Positions 36,583-45,487 of a DNA stretch of 51,787 nt are shown here, piece after piece. The stretch is from JBCBSZ01 sp039185015 (GTDB taxonomy: Bacteria > Actinomycetota > Acidimicrobiia > Acidimicrobiales > Poriferisodalaceae): NCBI GenBank assembly GCA_039185015.1, contig JBCDAU010000040.1, forward strand, positions 1-51,787, written 5' to 3'. A program made the translations under genes and the position numbers. Each line of letters begins with the position of its first letter. Positions within the stretch are counted from its first letter, which is position 1. The notes under the pieces were generated by a model that saw only the letters and a program-made list of their open reading frames with translations, was not told the DNA's origin and did not search any database.

Positions 36583-38748
36583 TCAGGCGTCGATGGCGAC
36601 GACCGGGTCGATCGGCGGCTCGTCACCGAGGCTGCCGAGGAACGGGAGATCGGAGAAGACGAACACCCCACCGTCTGCGGCGACCATGAGGTAGCCGTCG
36701 CCGTACGGGACCATGCCGACGATCGGGGCGTTGAGCGGCACGCCGCCCATCGAGCCCTCGAACGTGGCCGAGAAGGCGAAGACGCCCCCGTCGTTGGCGA
36801 CCAACCAGTAGCCCTGTCCGTCGGGGTCGGCGACGATCGCGTTGACCGGGGCGTTGAGCCGGGCCCCGCCCATCGAGCCGTAGAAGCGGGCGTTGCCGAG
36901 TCCGAAGACACCGCCGTCGGAGCCGAGGAGGTAGAAGCCGTCCCCGGCCGGGGTGGCGACCGAGTCGACGATCGGACCGTTGAGCACGTCGGCGATGCCG
37001 AGGTCGACCAGGTCCTCGAAGCCGGCAGCGGTGCCGAAGGACACGACTCGTCCTCGATCGGTGGCGATCCAGTACCCGGCACCGTCGGGGGTGCCCGACA
37101 GCGTCGCCGCTCGCTCGTCCGGGAGCAGGACGGCGGGGTCGAGCTCGCCGAGGTCCGGTGCGTCGCCGACGGCCTGCACCGAACCCTCCTCGTCGAGGAT
37201 CCAGTAGCCCTCGCCCGTCGGCGTGGTGAGGATGTCGACGGCGTCGCCGAAGAGCTTGCCGGGTGCGCCACCCGGATCGCCCGGGTCGGTGGGGAACGAG
37301 TAGACGCGACCGGTCCGGTCGAGCAGGCGGTACGGCCGAGCGTCGGGCGTCTCCGGCGGCTGGGTCGTCGTGGTGGGGGTGGGGGCCTCGGTGGTCGCGG
37401 TGGTCGGCGGCGTGGTGGTCGAGGTCGTCGGTGCCGTCGTCGTCGTGGTGGTGGTCGTCGGCGGGACGGTCGTGGTCGTGGTCGTCGTCGTGGTCGTGGT
37501 GGTCGACGTCGTCGTCGTGCCCGGTCGGGTCTCGAGCGCCGACGCGCTGACCGACGCCACCGTGCGGTGGGCGGCGGCACGATCGCCGAGCCCGGCCAGG
37601 GTCCGGTCGTCGACGAGCTCGATCGACATGACCTGACCGGCGCCGGTCAGCAGCGGGGTCGAGTTGGTCCGCCCGAAGCCGAAGACGACCATCGCGCCGT
37701 CCTGGACCGTGCGGCGGTCGCTGGTCGAGTCGTCGGTGTGGGAGACGACGAGGAGGCTGCGGTCGTCGACGCCGTCGCGATAGGCGATCCACTCCGGGTC
37801 GGGGAGATCGGCGTTGGACGGACCGGCGGTCAGGTCCGACTCGGTTCCGTCGGACACGATCCACGAGTCCGTCGCCGGCTCGAGGGTGCCGCCCGGCGGA
37901 CCCTCGTAGAGGAACCACCAGGCCGGCGTGTCGGCCGCGACCATCTCGAAGGTGGCGGTACGCGGGCCGACGGTCCACTCCGACACCCAGGCGGCGCCGG
38001 TCGCCTCCGATCGGATGCGCAGCCGCACCGGACCGTTCACCTCCAACGTGCTGGAGGACGTGGGGTGGGCCGGATGGAAGAAGTCGTCGCTCCCGCTCGG
38101 GTCGAACACGGCGTTGGGGATGCCGCGGAAGTCGCTCTCGCCGCCGGTCTCGCCGCTGCCGCGGGTGTTGTACCCGATCCAGTCGTCGCCCGTGGTGTCG
38201 TCGTAGCTGGAGAACGCCCCGGCGTCCTTGACGTACGAGAGCCGACCGGTCTGGTTGTCGATCCGCCAGACGGCCTGGCCCTCGTCGGTGCTGTTGGTGA
38301 CCTCGACCAGGGGCGTCCCCGACCAACCGGCGACCCCGTCACCGTCGAGACCGAAGTAGACGTGGAAGCGTCGGGCGTCGCCGGCGCCGGTCGTTCCCGT
38401 GGCCGCGAACACGATGGTCGCCGAGTTCGGCGTCGAGAGGTCCTCCATCTGCACGGGGACCTCGCCGATCTCGTCGCCGCCACCGTCGACCTCGACGACG
38501 ACCACCGAGTCGGGGTCGAGGTCACCGTCGGTGCGGGTCAGGTCGACCGAGACCTCGACGACCTCGTCGAGCCGCGGCGTGCCGTTCGCGTCGACCTCCA
38601 CCACGAGGCGGCGAGCGTGGTCGTTGCGCAACCAGCCGTCGGAGCCGGAGCTGGCCGTCGCGACGGTGACCATCGCGGCCAGCCCTGCGAGCGCGACGAC
38701 GACGGCCAGTCCCGTTCGGATCCGCGCTGGTGTCATCTCCTGGCTCAC
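36583..38748 (-). CDS. Secreted/anchored protein with Thr-rich linker and propeller-like C-terminal repeats
   Basis: A 721-residue exported protein. A hydrophobic signal or anchor lies at 12-33. Residues 40-405 form an extracytoplasmic domain I do not recognise. Residues 408-470 are a Thr/Pro linker with long Thr runs. Residues 475-721 are repeats such as GYWLVANDGGVFAFS followed by FEGSMGGVPLNAPIVGM, about 47 residues each, typical of Acidimicrobiia-type surface proteins and suggestive of a beta-propeller. GTG 38748 has GAGGG 5 bases upstream and is preferred over ATG 38736. The likely role is cell-surface binding or adhesion. No catalytic motif is seen. Confidence 0.8.
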   Translation of the reverse strand: MSQEMTPARIRTGLAVVVALAGLAAMVTVATASSGSDGWLRNDHARRLVVEVDANGTPRLDEVVEVSVDLTRTDGDLDPDSVVVVEVDGGGDEIGEVPVQMEDLSTPNSATIVFAATGTTGAGDARRFHVYFGLDGDGVAGWSGTPLVEVTNSTDEGQAVWRIDNQTGRLSYVKDAGAFSSYDDTTGDDWIGYNTRGSGETGGESDFRGIPNAVFDPSGSDDFFHPAHPTSSSTLEVNGPVRLRIRSEATGAAWVSEWTVGPRTATFEMVAADTPAWWFLYEGPPGGTLEPATDSWIVSDGTESDLTAGPSNADLPDPEWIAYRDGVDDRSLLVVSHTDDSTSDRRTVQDGAMVVFGFGRTNSTPLLTGAGQVMSIELVDDRTLAGLGDRAAAHRTVASVSASALETRPGTTTTSTTTTTTTTTTTTVPPTTTTTTTTAPTTSTTTPPTTATTEAPTPTTTTQPPETPDARPYRLLDRTGRVYSFPTDPGDPGGAPGKLFGDAVDILTTPTGEGYWILDEEGSVQAVGDAPDLGELDPAVLLPDERAATLSGTPDGAGYWIATDRGRVVSFGTAAGFEDLVDLGIADVLNGPIVDSVATPAGDGFYLLGSDGGVFGLGNARFYGSMGGARLNAPVNAIVADPDGQGYWLVANDGGVFAFSATFEGSMGGVPLNAPIVGMVPYGDGYLMVAADGGVFVFSDLPFLGSLGDEPPIDPVVAIDA
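37339..37527 (-). repeat. Thr-rich microrepeat linker
   Basis: A (gtc/gtg)n-type low-complexity tract on the plus strand encodes about 60 residues of Thr/Pro/Ala in the secreted protein. It is probably an O-glycosylated stalk and a likely site of length variation. Confidence 0.8.
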
Positions 38749-38909
38749 GCGTGCCCTCGTTCTCGACGGACGAACAGCGCCTCTCCATCGGACGCCGCGC
38801 CGTCGGGCTGAGCACCTCCGACGCTACGAGCTGGGAGATCGCGGTCGCCCCGCGCTCGTCACAGAACGCGGTCGACCGATCGCCAGCGTGGTCGTGGCGT
38901 CCGGCGCCG

Positions 38910-38915
38910 TACCCT
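38910..38915 (+). promoter_or_regulatory. Putative leaderless -10 (TACCCT)
   Basis: TACCCT ends 6 bases before GTG 38922 and helps select that codon as the MFS transporter start within a much longer open frame. Confidence 0.5.
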
Positions 38916-38921
38916 CCGGCC

Positions 38922-40115
38922 GTGGACGGAACGACGGAAGGGCGGTGGGCCACGCGGATCGGTGTCGCTGCCGTGCTCGCCTCGACGACCGCCAGCGTCT
39001 TCCCGGCCTTCCTCACCGGTGCGGTGGGCGTCCAGCTCCGCGACGAGCTCGCGTTCTCCGAGCGGGAGCTCGGCTTCGGGGTCGGAGCGTTCTTCCTGTG
39101 CGCCGCGATCGGTTCCGCCCCGGGCGGTCGCCTCGTCCAGCGACTCGGTGCGACGCGGGCGATCACGGCGGCGTTGGCGCTCTCGGCAGCCTCGATGGCC
39201 GCGATCGCCGTCCTGGTGGACTCCTTCGCGACGCTGGCGATCTGCCTCGGCATCGCCGGCTTCGCCAACGCGGTCAGCCAACCCGGCGCCAACCTCTACC
39301 TGTCCCGCACCGTCCACGTCGGTCGCCTCGCCCTGGCCGTCTCGGCGAAGCAGGCCGGCATGCCGACCGCGACGTTGCTCGGTGGCCTCGCGGTTCCGCT
39401 CGTCGCGCTCACCGTGGGATGGCGTTGGGCGTATGCGATCGGCGCGTCCATCGCCCTCCTGGCGATCCTCGCGCTCCGCATCGCCCCGACCGTGTCGGCG
39501 GTCGCCCCGATCGGGGAGCGCCAGGATCGACCGACCACGCCGCTCCCGGTCTTGGGTCTCGCCGGCTTCGGCATGGTCTTCGGTGCCGCCGCTGCCGGTG
39601 CGATCGGTGCCTGGGTGGTCAGCTCGGCGGAGGCGTCCGGGATCGGCTCGGGGGCGTCGGGGCTGCTCCTGACCTACGGCAGCGCCGTCGGCATCGCCTC
39701 CCGGCTGTACGTCGGGTGGCGGGCCGACGGGTCGGCACGATCGCCGTTGGCGACGGTGTCCACGATGCTCGTCGTCGGTGCTGGCGGCATCGCCCTGCTC
39801 GCCGCCGATCCACCGGTCGTCCAGGTCGTCGCCGTGACCTTCGCGTTCGGTGCCGGGTGGGCGTGGCCGGGGTTGTTCAACTACGCGATCGTGCGGGCCA
39901 ACCCCGCGGCGGCCGGGGCCGCGACCGGCGTCACCCAGATCGGGACGTACATCGGCGCCGTGCTGGGCCCGGTCGTGTTCGGCCTGATCGTGGACGGCGG
40001 GTCCTACACCGTCGGGTGGTTCGCCGTCGCCGGATGGGCCCTCGTCGCGGCCACGGTGATGTGGACGGTGTCGCGTCGACTCCTGGTCGCCGAGTCAGCT
40101 CCGCTCGCGTCGTGA
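38922..40115 (+). CDS. Major facilitator superfamily transporter
   Basis: A 397-residue protein with about 12 hydrophobic helices. The MFS loop 2-3 motif appears as GGRLVQRLGATR, and GWRWAYAIGA precedes the central loop (APTVSAVAPIGERQDRP). GTG 38922 is chosen over further upstream codons because TACCCT lies 6 bases before it and hydrophobic helix 1 starts soon after. It most resembles sugar or drug MFS carriers in general layout. The substrate cannot be named. Its end overlaps the convergent Nudix gene by 21 bases. Confidence 0.88.
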   Translation: MDGTTEGRWATRIGVAAVLASTTASVFPAFLTGAVGVQLRDELAFSERELGFGVGAFFLCAAIGSAPGGRLVQRLGATRAITAALALSAASMAAIAVLVDSFATLAICLGIAGFANAVSQPGANLYLSRTVHVGRLALAVSAKQAGMPTATLLGGLAVPLVALTVGWRWAYAIGASIALLAILALRIAPTVSAVAPIGERQDRPTTPLPVLGLAGFGMVFGAAAAGAIGAWVVSSAEASGIGSGASGLLLTYGSAVGIASRLYVGWRADGSARSPLATVSTMLVVGAGGIALLAADPPVVQVVAVTFAFGAGWAWPGLFNYAIVRANPAAAGAATGVTQIGTYIGAVLGPVVFGLIVDGGSYTVGWFAVAGWALVAATVMWTVSRRLLVAESAPLAS

Positions 40116-40691
40116 GCGCCAGTGCGCGAGGGCGGCGGCCGCGCGTTCGCCGTGGTCGAGGTGCCAGTCGTCGATCTCGTCGAGGTGGGCCCGTCTCGTC
40201 TCGACGATCTCGTGCTCGGCCAGCGCGATCTCGCCGCCGGTGACCGTCGCCAGGTAGAGGACGCTCACGAGCGAGTGCGGGCCCCAGCCGCCCGCTGGAC
40301 GGTGGAACACCCCGACCAGCTCGTCGATGCGGCACTCGAGCCCGAGCTCCTCGGCCACCTCGCGCACCGCTCCCTCGGCGGGGTGCTCGTTCGGGTCGAG
40401 GTAGCCGCTGATCATGGCCCAGCGCCGATCGTCGGCCCGGCGGGCGAGCAGGAAGCGTCCGTCGTCGTCGACCAACGCGACCTCGATGCCGACCTTCGCG
40501 GTGACGTAGCCGATCTCGCGGCCGAACCGCTCGTGCAGCTCTGGGGCGGGCACGCCGCTCAGCGCCTCGTACATCGTCGCGGTGAGGGCCAGGAGCCGCT
40601 CGAAGCGCTCGCGATCGAAGACGGTGGGCGAGTAGTGGATGCCGGTCCGGGCGATCGACTGGACCTCGTCGAGGTAGGCGGAGATGTCCAT
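40095..40691 (-). CDS. Nudix hydrolase
   Basis: A 198-residue protein. The N-terminal helical region (1-60) resembles the NUDIX-associated N-terminal domain of YjhB-like pyrophosphatases. The complete Nudix box spans residues 96-118: Gly96, Glu102, then REVAEELGL with the metal-binding glutamates. It should hydrolyse a nucleoside diphosphate linked to another moiety, such as ADP-ribose or an NDP-sugar. It begins 7 bases after the histidine phosphatase stop, so the two are probably co-transcribed. Confidence 0.92.
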   Translation of the reverse strand: MDISAYLDEVQSIARTGIHYSPTVFDRERFERLLALTATMYEALSGVPAPELHERFGREIGYVTAKVGIEVALVDDDGRFLLARRADDRRWAMISGYLDPNEHPAEGAVREVAEELGLECRIDELVGVFHRPAGGWGPHSLVSVLYLATVTGGEIALAEHEIVETRRAHLDEIDDWHLDHGERAAAALAHWRSRRERS

Positions 40692-40698
40692 CGTCCGG

Positions 40699-41298
40699 TC
40701 AGGTCCGTGCCGGTGGGTGGAGCTGATCGCCGCAGCGGTGGTTGATGGCCCGCACCACGCGGTGCTCCCGATGTTGGCCGAGGAGGCTGACGGTCGCCGT
40801 GGCGAGCGCGAACCGACGCCCTTCGACCGGGGGGAGGTCGCACCAGCGGGCGATCAGGATGGCGAGGAAGTGCCCGTGGGCGAAGACGACGGTGTTGCCC
40901 GAGCTCTGCTCCAGTGACTGGAGGAAGGCGTCGGCACGGTCGCCGACGTCCTCGATCGACTCGCCGCCATGGATCGGGTGGGTCCACACCGACCACCCGG
41001 GGATCGTCTCCCTGGTCTCGAGGGTCCGCTGCCCCTCGTACTCGCCGTAGTCCCACTCCACGATCCGGTCGTCGACGACGGCCCGATCGCCGAGGCCGAC
41101 GAGCTCGGCGGTCTCGCGGGCCCGGATCAACGGGCTGGTGAAGACGTCCTCGATCGACCAGTCCTCGAGCGTGTTCGCGGCGAGCCGCGCTTCCTCGCGG
41201 CCGCGGTCGGTCAGGGGGATGTCGGTTCGCCCGGTGTGCCGGCCCACGCGGGCCCACTCGGTCTCGCCATGACGGATCAGGAGCAGTTGGTCGCTCAC
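40699..41298 (-). CDS. Histidine phosphatase (phosphoglycerate mutase-like)
   Basis: A 199-residue branch-1 histidine phosphatase. The phosphoacceptor motif is LLIRHGETEW (His10), followed by TDIPLTDRGREEA and FTSPLIRARETAE. The second catalytic His is in VVFAHGHFLAIL. The likely activity is a small-molecule phosphatase or mutase. The GTG start is strongly supported by TACCGT 6 bases upstream. With the Nudix gene it forms a two-gene unit divergent from the diguanylate cyclase. Confidence 0.92.
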   Translation of the reverse strand: MSDQLLLIRHGETEWARVGRHTGRTDIPLTDRGREEARLAANTLEDWSIEDVFTSPLIRARETAELVGLGDRAVVDDRIVEWDYGEYEGQRTLETRETIPGWSVWTHPIHGGESIEDVGDRADAFLQSLEQSSGNTVVFAHGHFLAILIARWCDLPPVEGRRFALATATVSLLGQHREHRVVRAINHRCGDQLHPPART

Positions 41299-41304
41299 GT
41301 CGTC

Positions 41305-41310
41305 ACGGTA
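41305..41310 (-). promoter_or_regulatory. Putative leaderless -10 (TACCGT, minus strand)
   Basis: TACCGT on the minus strand is followed by 6 bases and GTG 41298. It is identical in sequence to the hexamers before the sulfotransferase and the GT-C-like gene. Confidence 0.55.
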
Positions 41311-41362
41311 GGGCCCGGAGGTCCGGACTCAAGACCGGGTTGCCACGGGTCGATCGGAGAGC

Positions 41363-42985
41363 GTGGCGGGTCGACGTTCGGGTGATCAGAGCGGAGCGCT
41401 GCGCCTCGCGTTCGTGGTGACCGGCGTCGTCGTCGCGCTCGCGGCGGCCGCCGGGCTGCTGCTCGCTCGCGGGTCGGCGCTCGACGCCCGTGCCGAGGCC
41501 GAGTCGCGCGCCCGTGAGATCGAGCTCGTCGGCGTGCGAGCCGAGTTGTCCGACGCCGTCCACCGCTACATCGACGCGGTCGTCGCCGGCAGAGGGGTCG
41601 CCGCAGGGACCGAGGCCGCCTTCGCCGACCTCGCCACCGCCCAGAGGACGGTCGTCGAGCGGCTGGAGTCGTTGGCGAGCGGCGACGACGAGGCGGCCGC
41701 CCTCGCCCGCTCCGACCTCGCAGCGATCTCCGACCTCGGGGTCGACAAGCCGACGCTCGACCTCTTCCTCCTCGAGGAGCTGCGCTTCGAGGTGATCCTG
41801 GGCGACGCACCACGCTCGTCGTCCGCCGCGGCGTTGCAGCAGTCAGCCGACCTCGTGTCGCTGCCGTGGTTGGTGCTGCTCGACGCACGTGCGATCGAGG
41901 CGACGGCCTCCGGCGTCGAGCTGCCCACCATCCTCGACGACTTCGTCGTCTCGACCGCCGACATCGTCCGCGACACCCCCGGATGGACCGGACCTGGCGT
42001 CGGCGAACCCTTCGACGACGGGTTCCTCCCGGTGGACCTGGTCGAGGACGAGCTCCCCGCGCTGCTCGACGAGCTGAACGGAGCGATCGGTCTCGACGAG
42101 GTGTGGGTCTATGACCGCTGGCTGATCGACACGTCCGGTCGAGGACCGGCCGAGTCCGCTCCCGTGACCGTGGAGGAGCTGTCGTTGGCGTCTCTCGACG
42201 CGGCGACGGCCCAGCGGGCTGCGGTGCTGGCCGCCGCCGCGGACGCCGCAGCGGCAGAGCGCGCCGAGGCTGCTGACGCACTCGCCGAGGGATGGGTCCT
42301 CGCGCTGGTCGTCGGCCTGGCCGCCGTCGGTGTCGGCCTGATCGCCACCTCGGTCCTCGGCATCGTCCGGAACCAGCGCCGCCTGGCCGTGGAGCTCCAC
42401 CGCGACCCGCTGACCGGGGCCCACAATCGGCGATTCGCCGAGTCCACCGTCACCGACCGCTGCCGGGAGGACGGTCACCACATCGTCGCCGTCGTCGACC
42501 TCGATCGCTTCAAGCTCGTCAACGACACCTACGGCCACGACGTCGGTGACGCCCTGCTCGTGGCCGCGAGCGATCGGTTGCGTTCCGCGGTGGACCAGCT
42601 CACCGCCGGGTGGGCCGGGAGCGTGGGCGAGGTCGTGCGCATGGGCGGTGACGAGTTCCTCGTCGCGGTCCACTCGCCGGTTCGCATCCCGGTCGACGAG
42701 GTGGTCACCCACCTGCGGCGGGTCAGTGGTCCGGTCGTGGCGGGGTCGGAGACCGTCCAGCTCGAGGCGAGCTTCGGTGTGACCGATCACCGCGGCCCGG
42801 TCGAGCTGACCGAGATGATGACCACGGCTGATCTCGCCGCCTACGAGGACAAGCGAGCGCGGAGCAGCGAGCGGGAACGAGAGGCCGGCGCGGCAGCAGC
42901 CGAGGACCAGTTGGCGCGTGGTCGAGCGCTGGCGATCCGCGCCGCCCTCGCCGCGGACGAGGCCACCGAGCACGGGCGAGCCTGA
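41363..42985 (+). CDS. Membrane diguanylate cyclase (GGDEF)
   Basis: A 540-residue signalling protein. A first helix lies at about 13-35, an extracytoplasmic sensor region of about 270 residues follows, and a second helix lies at about 311-335. The GGDEF domain is at about 350-505. The catalytic RMGGDEFLVAV is intact (GGDEF at 428-432), with DPLTGAHNRR at the domain start and DLDRFKLVNDTYGHDVGD around the metal site. No RxxD inhibitory site is seen upstream of GGDEF, and there is no EAL domain. It should make cyclic di-GMP in response to an unknown signal, which may control exopolysaccharide production. GGAGA upstream supports GTG 41363. Confidence 0.92.
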   Translation: MAGRRSGDQSGALRLAFVVTGVVVALAAAAGLLLARGSALDARAEAESRAREIELVGVRAELSDAVHRYIDAVVAGRGVAAGTEAAFADLATAQRTVVERLESLASGDDEAAALARSDLAAISDLGVDKPTLDLFLLEELRFEVILGDAPRSSSAAALQQSADLVSLPWLVLLDARAIEATASGVELPTILDDFVVSTADIVRDTPGWTGPGVGEPFDDGFLPVDLVEDELPALLDELNGAIGLDEVWVYDRWLIDTSGRGPAESAPVTVEELSLASLDAATAQRAAVLAAAADAAAAERAEAADALAEGWVLALVVGLAAVGVGLIATSVLGIVRNQRRLAVELHRDPLTGAHNRRFAESTVTDRCREDGHHIVAVVDLDRFKLVNDTYGHDVGDALLVAASDRLRSAVDQLTAGWAGSVGEVVRMGGDEFLVAVHSPVRIPVDEVVTHLRRVSGPVVAGSETVQLEASFGVTDHRGPVELTEMMTTADLAAYEDKRARSSEREREAGAAAAEDQLARGRALAIRAALAADEATEHGRA

Positions 42986-43002
42986 GCAGGTCTGCGGTCG
43001 GT

Positions 43003-44181
43003 TCAGCGGAGCAGCCGGGCGACGGAGACGGCGTCCGGGTCCTCCAGCCACCCACCGGCGCGGCGGAGCAGCCCGGTCGCGGCCTGCAGGTGCAGGTCGG
43101 CCGGGAGCGACTCGAGGTCGGCGGACTTCGCGAAGCCGACGATCCGCCGGACCGCAGCGCAGCCGGCGAACGCGACGGCGTCGAGCCGGACGCGCTCCAA
43201 CCAGTCATCGAGCCACTCGTCGCTCAGGGAGCGGTCGAGCCGGTCGGGCCACAGCGCCCGCAGCTCCGCCTCGAAGGCGTCCCACACGAGCTCGGGGAGG
43301 TCTGCGAGCCAGGCGATGTCGTCGGCCGGCAGGGCGAGCGCCTCCCAGCGGGCGTGAGCGAGCGCGAGGTTGCCGAAGAGCAGGCCGAGGTCCATGCCGA
43401 CCGGGCCGTAGGTGCAGAACTCGATGTCGAAGACGCGAGCGGAGCTCGAGCCGTCCTCCTCGCGGCGGACCATCACGGACCCGGAGTGGAGGTCGCCGTG
43501 GACGAACGCCTCGGCCTTCGTGCAGAAGGCCTCCTTCGCCCTGGCCACCGTGGCCAGGACGCGGGGGTTCGCCCGCAGCTCGGCGATGACGGGATCGAGC
43601 TCGGCCCGGTGCTCGTTGCGCTCGTGGCCGAGGAAGGGGTCGGTCAACACGAGGTCCTCGGTGATCTCGCAGAGCTCGACGTTGGTCGCTGCGGCGACCG
43701 CCTGACGGTGCGCGGGACCGAGGGTGCCGAGTCGGGAGGTCCCGAACGCCATCCTGGCGATGTGGCGGCCGAGGTCGAGGTGGATCCCGTCGTGCCGAGC
43801 GCCGTCGACCAGCACGTCACGCCACACCCGCCATCCGTCGAGGTCCTGCATCGCGAGGACGTGCCGGTCGGCGTCGTAGCCGTGGAACGTGGGGATCGTC
43901 TCGGGTGTCCAGGTGGTGGCGGCCTCGTAGCCGCGAGCCTCGGCGGCTGCTCGCTCGGGTGTGAGCGGCCAGGACGGTCCAGCGACCCGGACGTAGGGCA
44001 GCGACTGCTTGAGGCAGAGCCGTCGGCCGTCGGCGTCGTGCAGTCGGAACACGAGGTTGAGGTTGCCGTCGCCGACCTCCTTCACCTGCAGCGTGTCGAC
44101 GTCGATGAGCGCGGCCAACTCGGGCCGGGAGGCGACGTAGTCGCCGACGCTGTCGACATCGAGGGTGCGGTGATCGGTCAT
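43003..44181 (-). CDS. S-methyl-5-thioribose kinase-like protein (MtnK family)
   Basis: A 392-residue APH/ChoK-fold kinase. Diagnostic features are GDGNLNLVFRL near the N-terminus, LCLKQSLPYVRV (ATP-site Lys), the catalytic loop FVHGDLHSGSVMV, and DIEFCTYGPVGMDLGLLFGN, all as in methylthioribose kinases. It would phosphorylate C1 of methylthioribose or a similar 5-substituted ribose. It is the last gene of a six-gene overlapping operon with glycosyltransferase-like genes. No MtnA isomerase is nearby, so a different ribose analogue is possible. ATG 44181 overlaps the upstream stop (ATGA). Confidence 0.85.
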   Translation of the reverse strand: MTDHRTLDVDSVGDYVASRPELAALIDVDTLQVKEVGDGNLNLVFRLHDADGRRLCLKQSLPYVRVAGPSWPLTPERAAAEARGYEAATTWTPETIPTFHGYDADRHVLAMQDLDGWRVWRDVLVDGARHDGIHLDLGRHIARMAFGTSRLGTLGPAHRQAVAAATNVELCEITEDLVLTDPFLGHERNEHRAELDPVIAELRANPRVLATVARAKEAFCTKAEAFVHGDLHSGSVMVRREEDGSSSARVFDIEFCTYGPVGMDLGLLFGNLALAHARWEALALPADDIAWLADLPELVWDAFEAELRALWPDRLDRSLSDEWLDDWLERVRLDAVAFAGCAAVRRIVGFAKSADLESLPADLHLQAATGLLRRAGGWLEDPDAVSVARLLR

Positions 44182-44855
44182 GAGGGGGACTCCTCGCTGT
44201 GGTGGATCCAGTGGCCGAGGTCGAATCGGCCGGGACGGTGGGGAACCCAGGCGGTGCCGGACGGCTCCCGCCCGTGGTGGAGGTGGACGAGGCGACTGCC
44301 GTCGTTGCCGTGGAGGTGGAGCTCCTGGACGCCGATCGTGGTGGTCGGCGGTGTCAGCCCGTGGGGGAGGTGGACGGAGCGGTCGAGCACCTGTTGGTCG
44401 TAGAGGTCGTCGCCGAGCTCGTCGAGCACGGCCCAGGTGCGCTCGAGATCGGCGGCGTCGGCGAAGCGGAGCACGAGCCCGACCGTCGTCATCGAGGTGC
44501 CCGGCTCCCCGGCGCGCACGAGTCGCCGTCCGAGCATCGGCCCGACCCAGCTGCGGCGGCCCTCGGCGTCGACGAGGTGGGACGCGACGCCGTAGCCGTC
44601 GACCCGGACCGGTGCGGTCGGGATCCGTCGGCGGGTGAGCTCGCCCAGCAGCCGGCGGTGGCCGGCCGCCGCGGTGTCGGCGACGTGCACCTGGATGAGG
44701 GGCCACGTGATGGCCCGCGGGTCAGGCACGGCGTGCGCAGCGTGGCCCGAGAAGAGCCGGTAGCCGGTCAGCGGTCCCGCCGCCCGCTCGGGACCGTCGA
44801 GCCAGGCCACGACCGCGTCGGCGCACCGGTGCAACGTCGGGTCGATGAGGGTCAT
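44178..44855 (-). CDS. Protein of unknown function, 225 residues
   Basis: I do not recognise this family. The protein is soluble-looking, with mixed alpha/beta character, an LVLRFADAADLERTWAVLDEL helix region and a His-rich C-terminal third (LHLHGND, LVHLHHGRE, GHWIHH) that might bind metal. It is translationally coupled on both sides (ATGA overlaps) between the DUF2064-type transferase and the methylthioribose-kinase-like gene. It probably shares their pathway. Codon use is like its neighbours, and there is no signal peptide. Confidence 0.75.
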   Translation of the reverse strand: MTLIDPTLHRCADAVVAWLDGPERAAGPLTGYRLFSGHAAHAVPDPRAITWPLIQVHVADTAAAGHRRLLGELTRRRIPTAPVRVDGYGVASHLVDAEGRRSWVGPMLGRRLVRAGEPGTSMTTVGLVLRFADAADLERTWAVLDELGDDLYDQQVLDRSVHLPHGLTPPTTTIGVQELHLHGNDGSRLVHLHHGREPSGTAWVPHRPGRFDLGHWIHHSEESPS

Positions 44856-45487
44856 GCGGGCGCCTCCGCTCCGACCAGCCGTGCGACGGCGGCGGCGAAG
44901 TGGCCGTCGGGTGCCTCGGCGGCGACGATCGGGAGGTCGCTCGGATGGTCGACATCCCTCAGCGGAGGGAGCTCGGCCACGTCGAGGCCGAGCTCGTGCA
45001 GACGACGCAGCTGGTGCTCGCCGGTGTCGTCCTGGCTCATCGGCACCCCGGGGAACGCGGCGGGGTCGGGCCGGGCCATGCCGAGCGCCCACCAACCGCC
45101 GTCGGGAGCGCGTCCGAGGCAGGCGTCGTGCTCGTCGAGCAGGTCGAGTCCGTCGCGCAGGAGGGCGGGGGTGACCTGGGGGGTGTCCATGCCGACGAGC
45201 AACGTCGGGCCATCGGCTCCGGCGAAGGCGGCGGCGAGCCGGAGGTCGAGCCCGCCGTCGGCCTGGGGCACGATCTCGAAGCCCGGCGGTACCCAGTCGC
45301 CCGGACGACCGTCGAGCACGAGCACCCGCCGAGCGGCGGGCGTGTCGGCCACGGCGGCGAGCGTGTCCCGCAGGGAGGCCTCGGCGATGGCGGCCGCCTC
45401 CCCCGCGGTGTACCGGCTGGTGAGGCGGGTCTTCACGCGCCCGGGGCGGGGTTCCTTGGCGATCACGAGGAGGGTGCCGGCGGTCAT
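44852..45487 (-). CDS. TIGR04282/DUF2064 family GT-A-like transferase
   Basis: A 211-residue nucleotidyl/glycosyl-transferase-like protein. It begins LLVIAKEPRPGRVKTRLT, the hallmark of the DUF2064/TIGR04282 family. LLVGMDTPQVTP and ACLGRAPDGGWWALGM follow in the expected places. Some family members are annotated in arsenosugar pathways, but biochemical proof is sparse. It is coupled to the GT2 gene upstream (ATGA) and to the unknown gene downstream. It probably transfers or activates a sugar for the product handled by this operon. Confidence 0.85.
   Translation of the reverse strand: MTAGTLLVIAKEPRPGRVKTRLTSRYTAGEAAAIAEASLRDTLAAVADTPAARRVLVLDGRPGDWVPPGFEIVPQADGGLDLRLAAAFAGADGPTLLVGMDTPQVTPALLRDGLDLLDEHDACLGRAPDGGWWALGMARPDPAAFPGVPMSQDDTGEHQLRRLHELGLDVAELPPLRDVDHPSDLPIVAAEAPDGHFAAAVARLVGAEAPA

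Noticed and set aside
37339..37527. Repetitive tract as a possible CRISPR or satellite array
   Set aside because: The repeats are codon-length Thr runs inside one frame, with no spacer/repeat structure.
36504..37580. Extended frame upstream of the methyltransferase, reaching 37580
   Set aside because: It lies in another frame of the secreted protein and is Pro/Arg low-complexity. ATG 36503 with a GGAAGG site gives the natural methyltransferase start.
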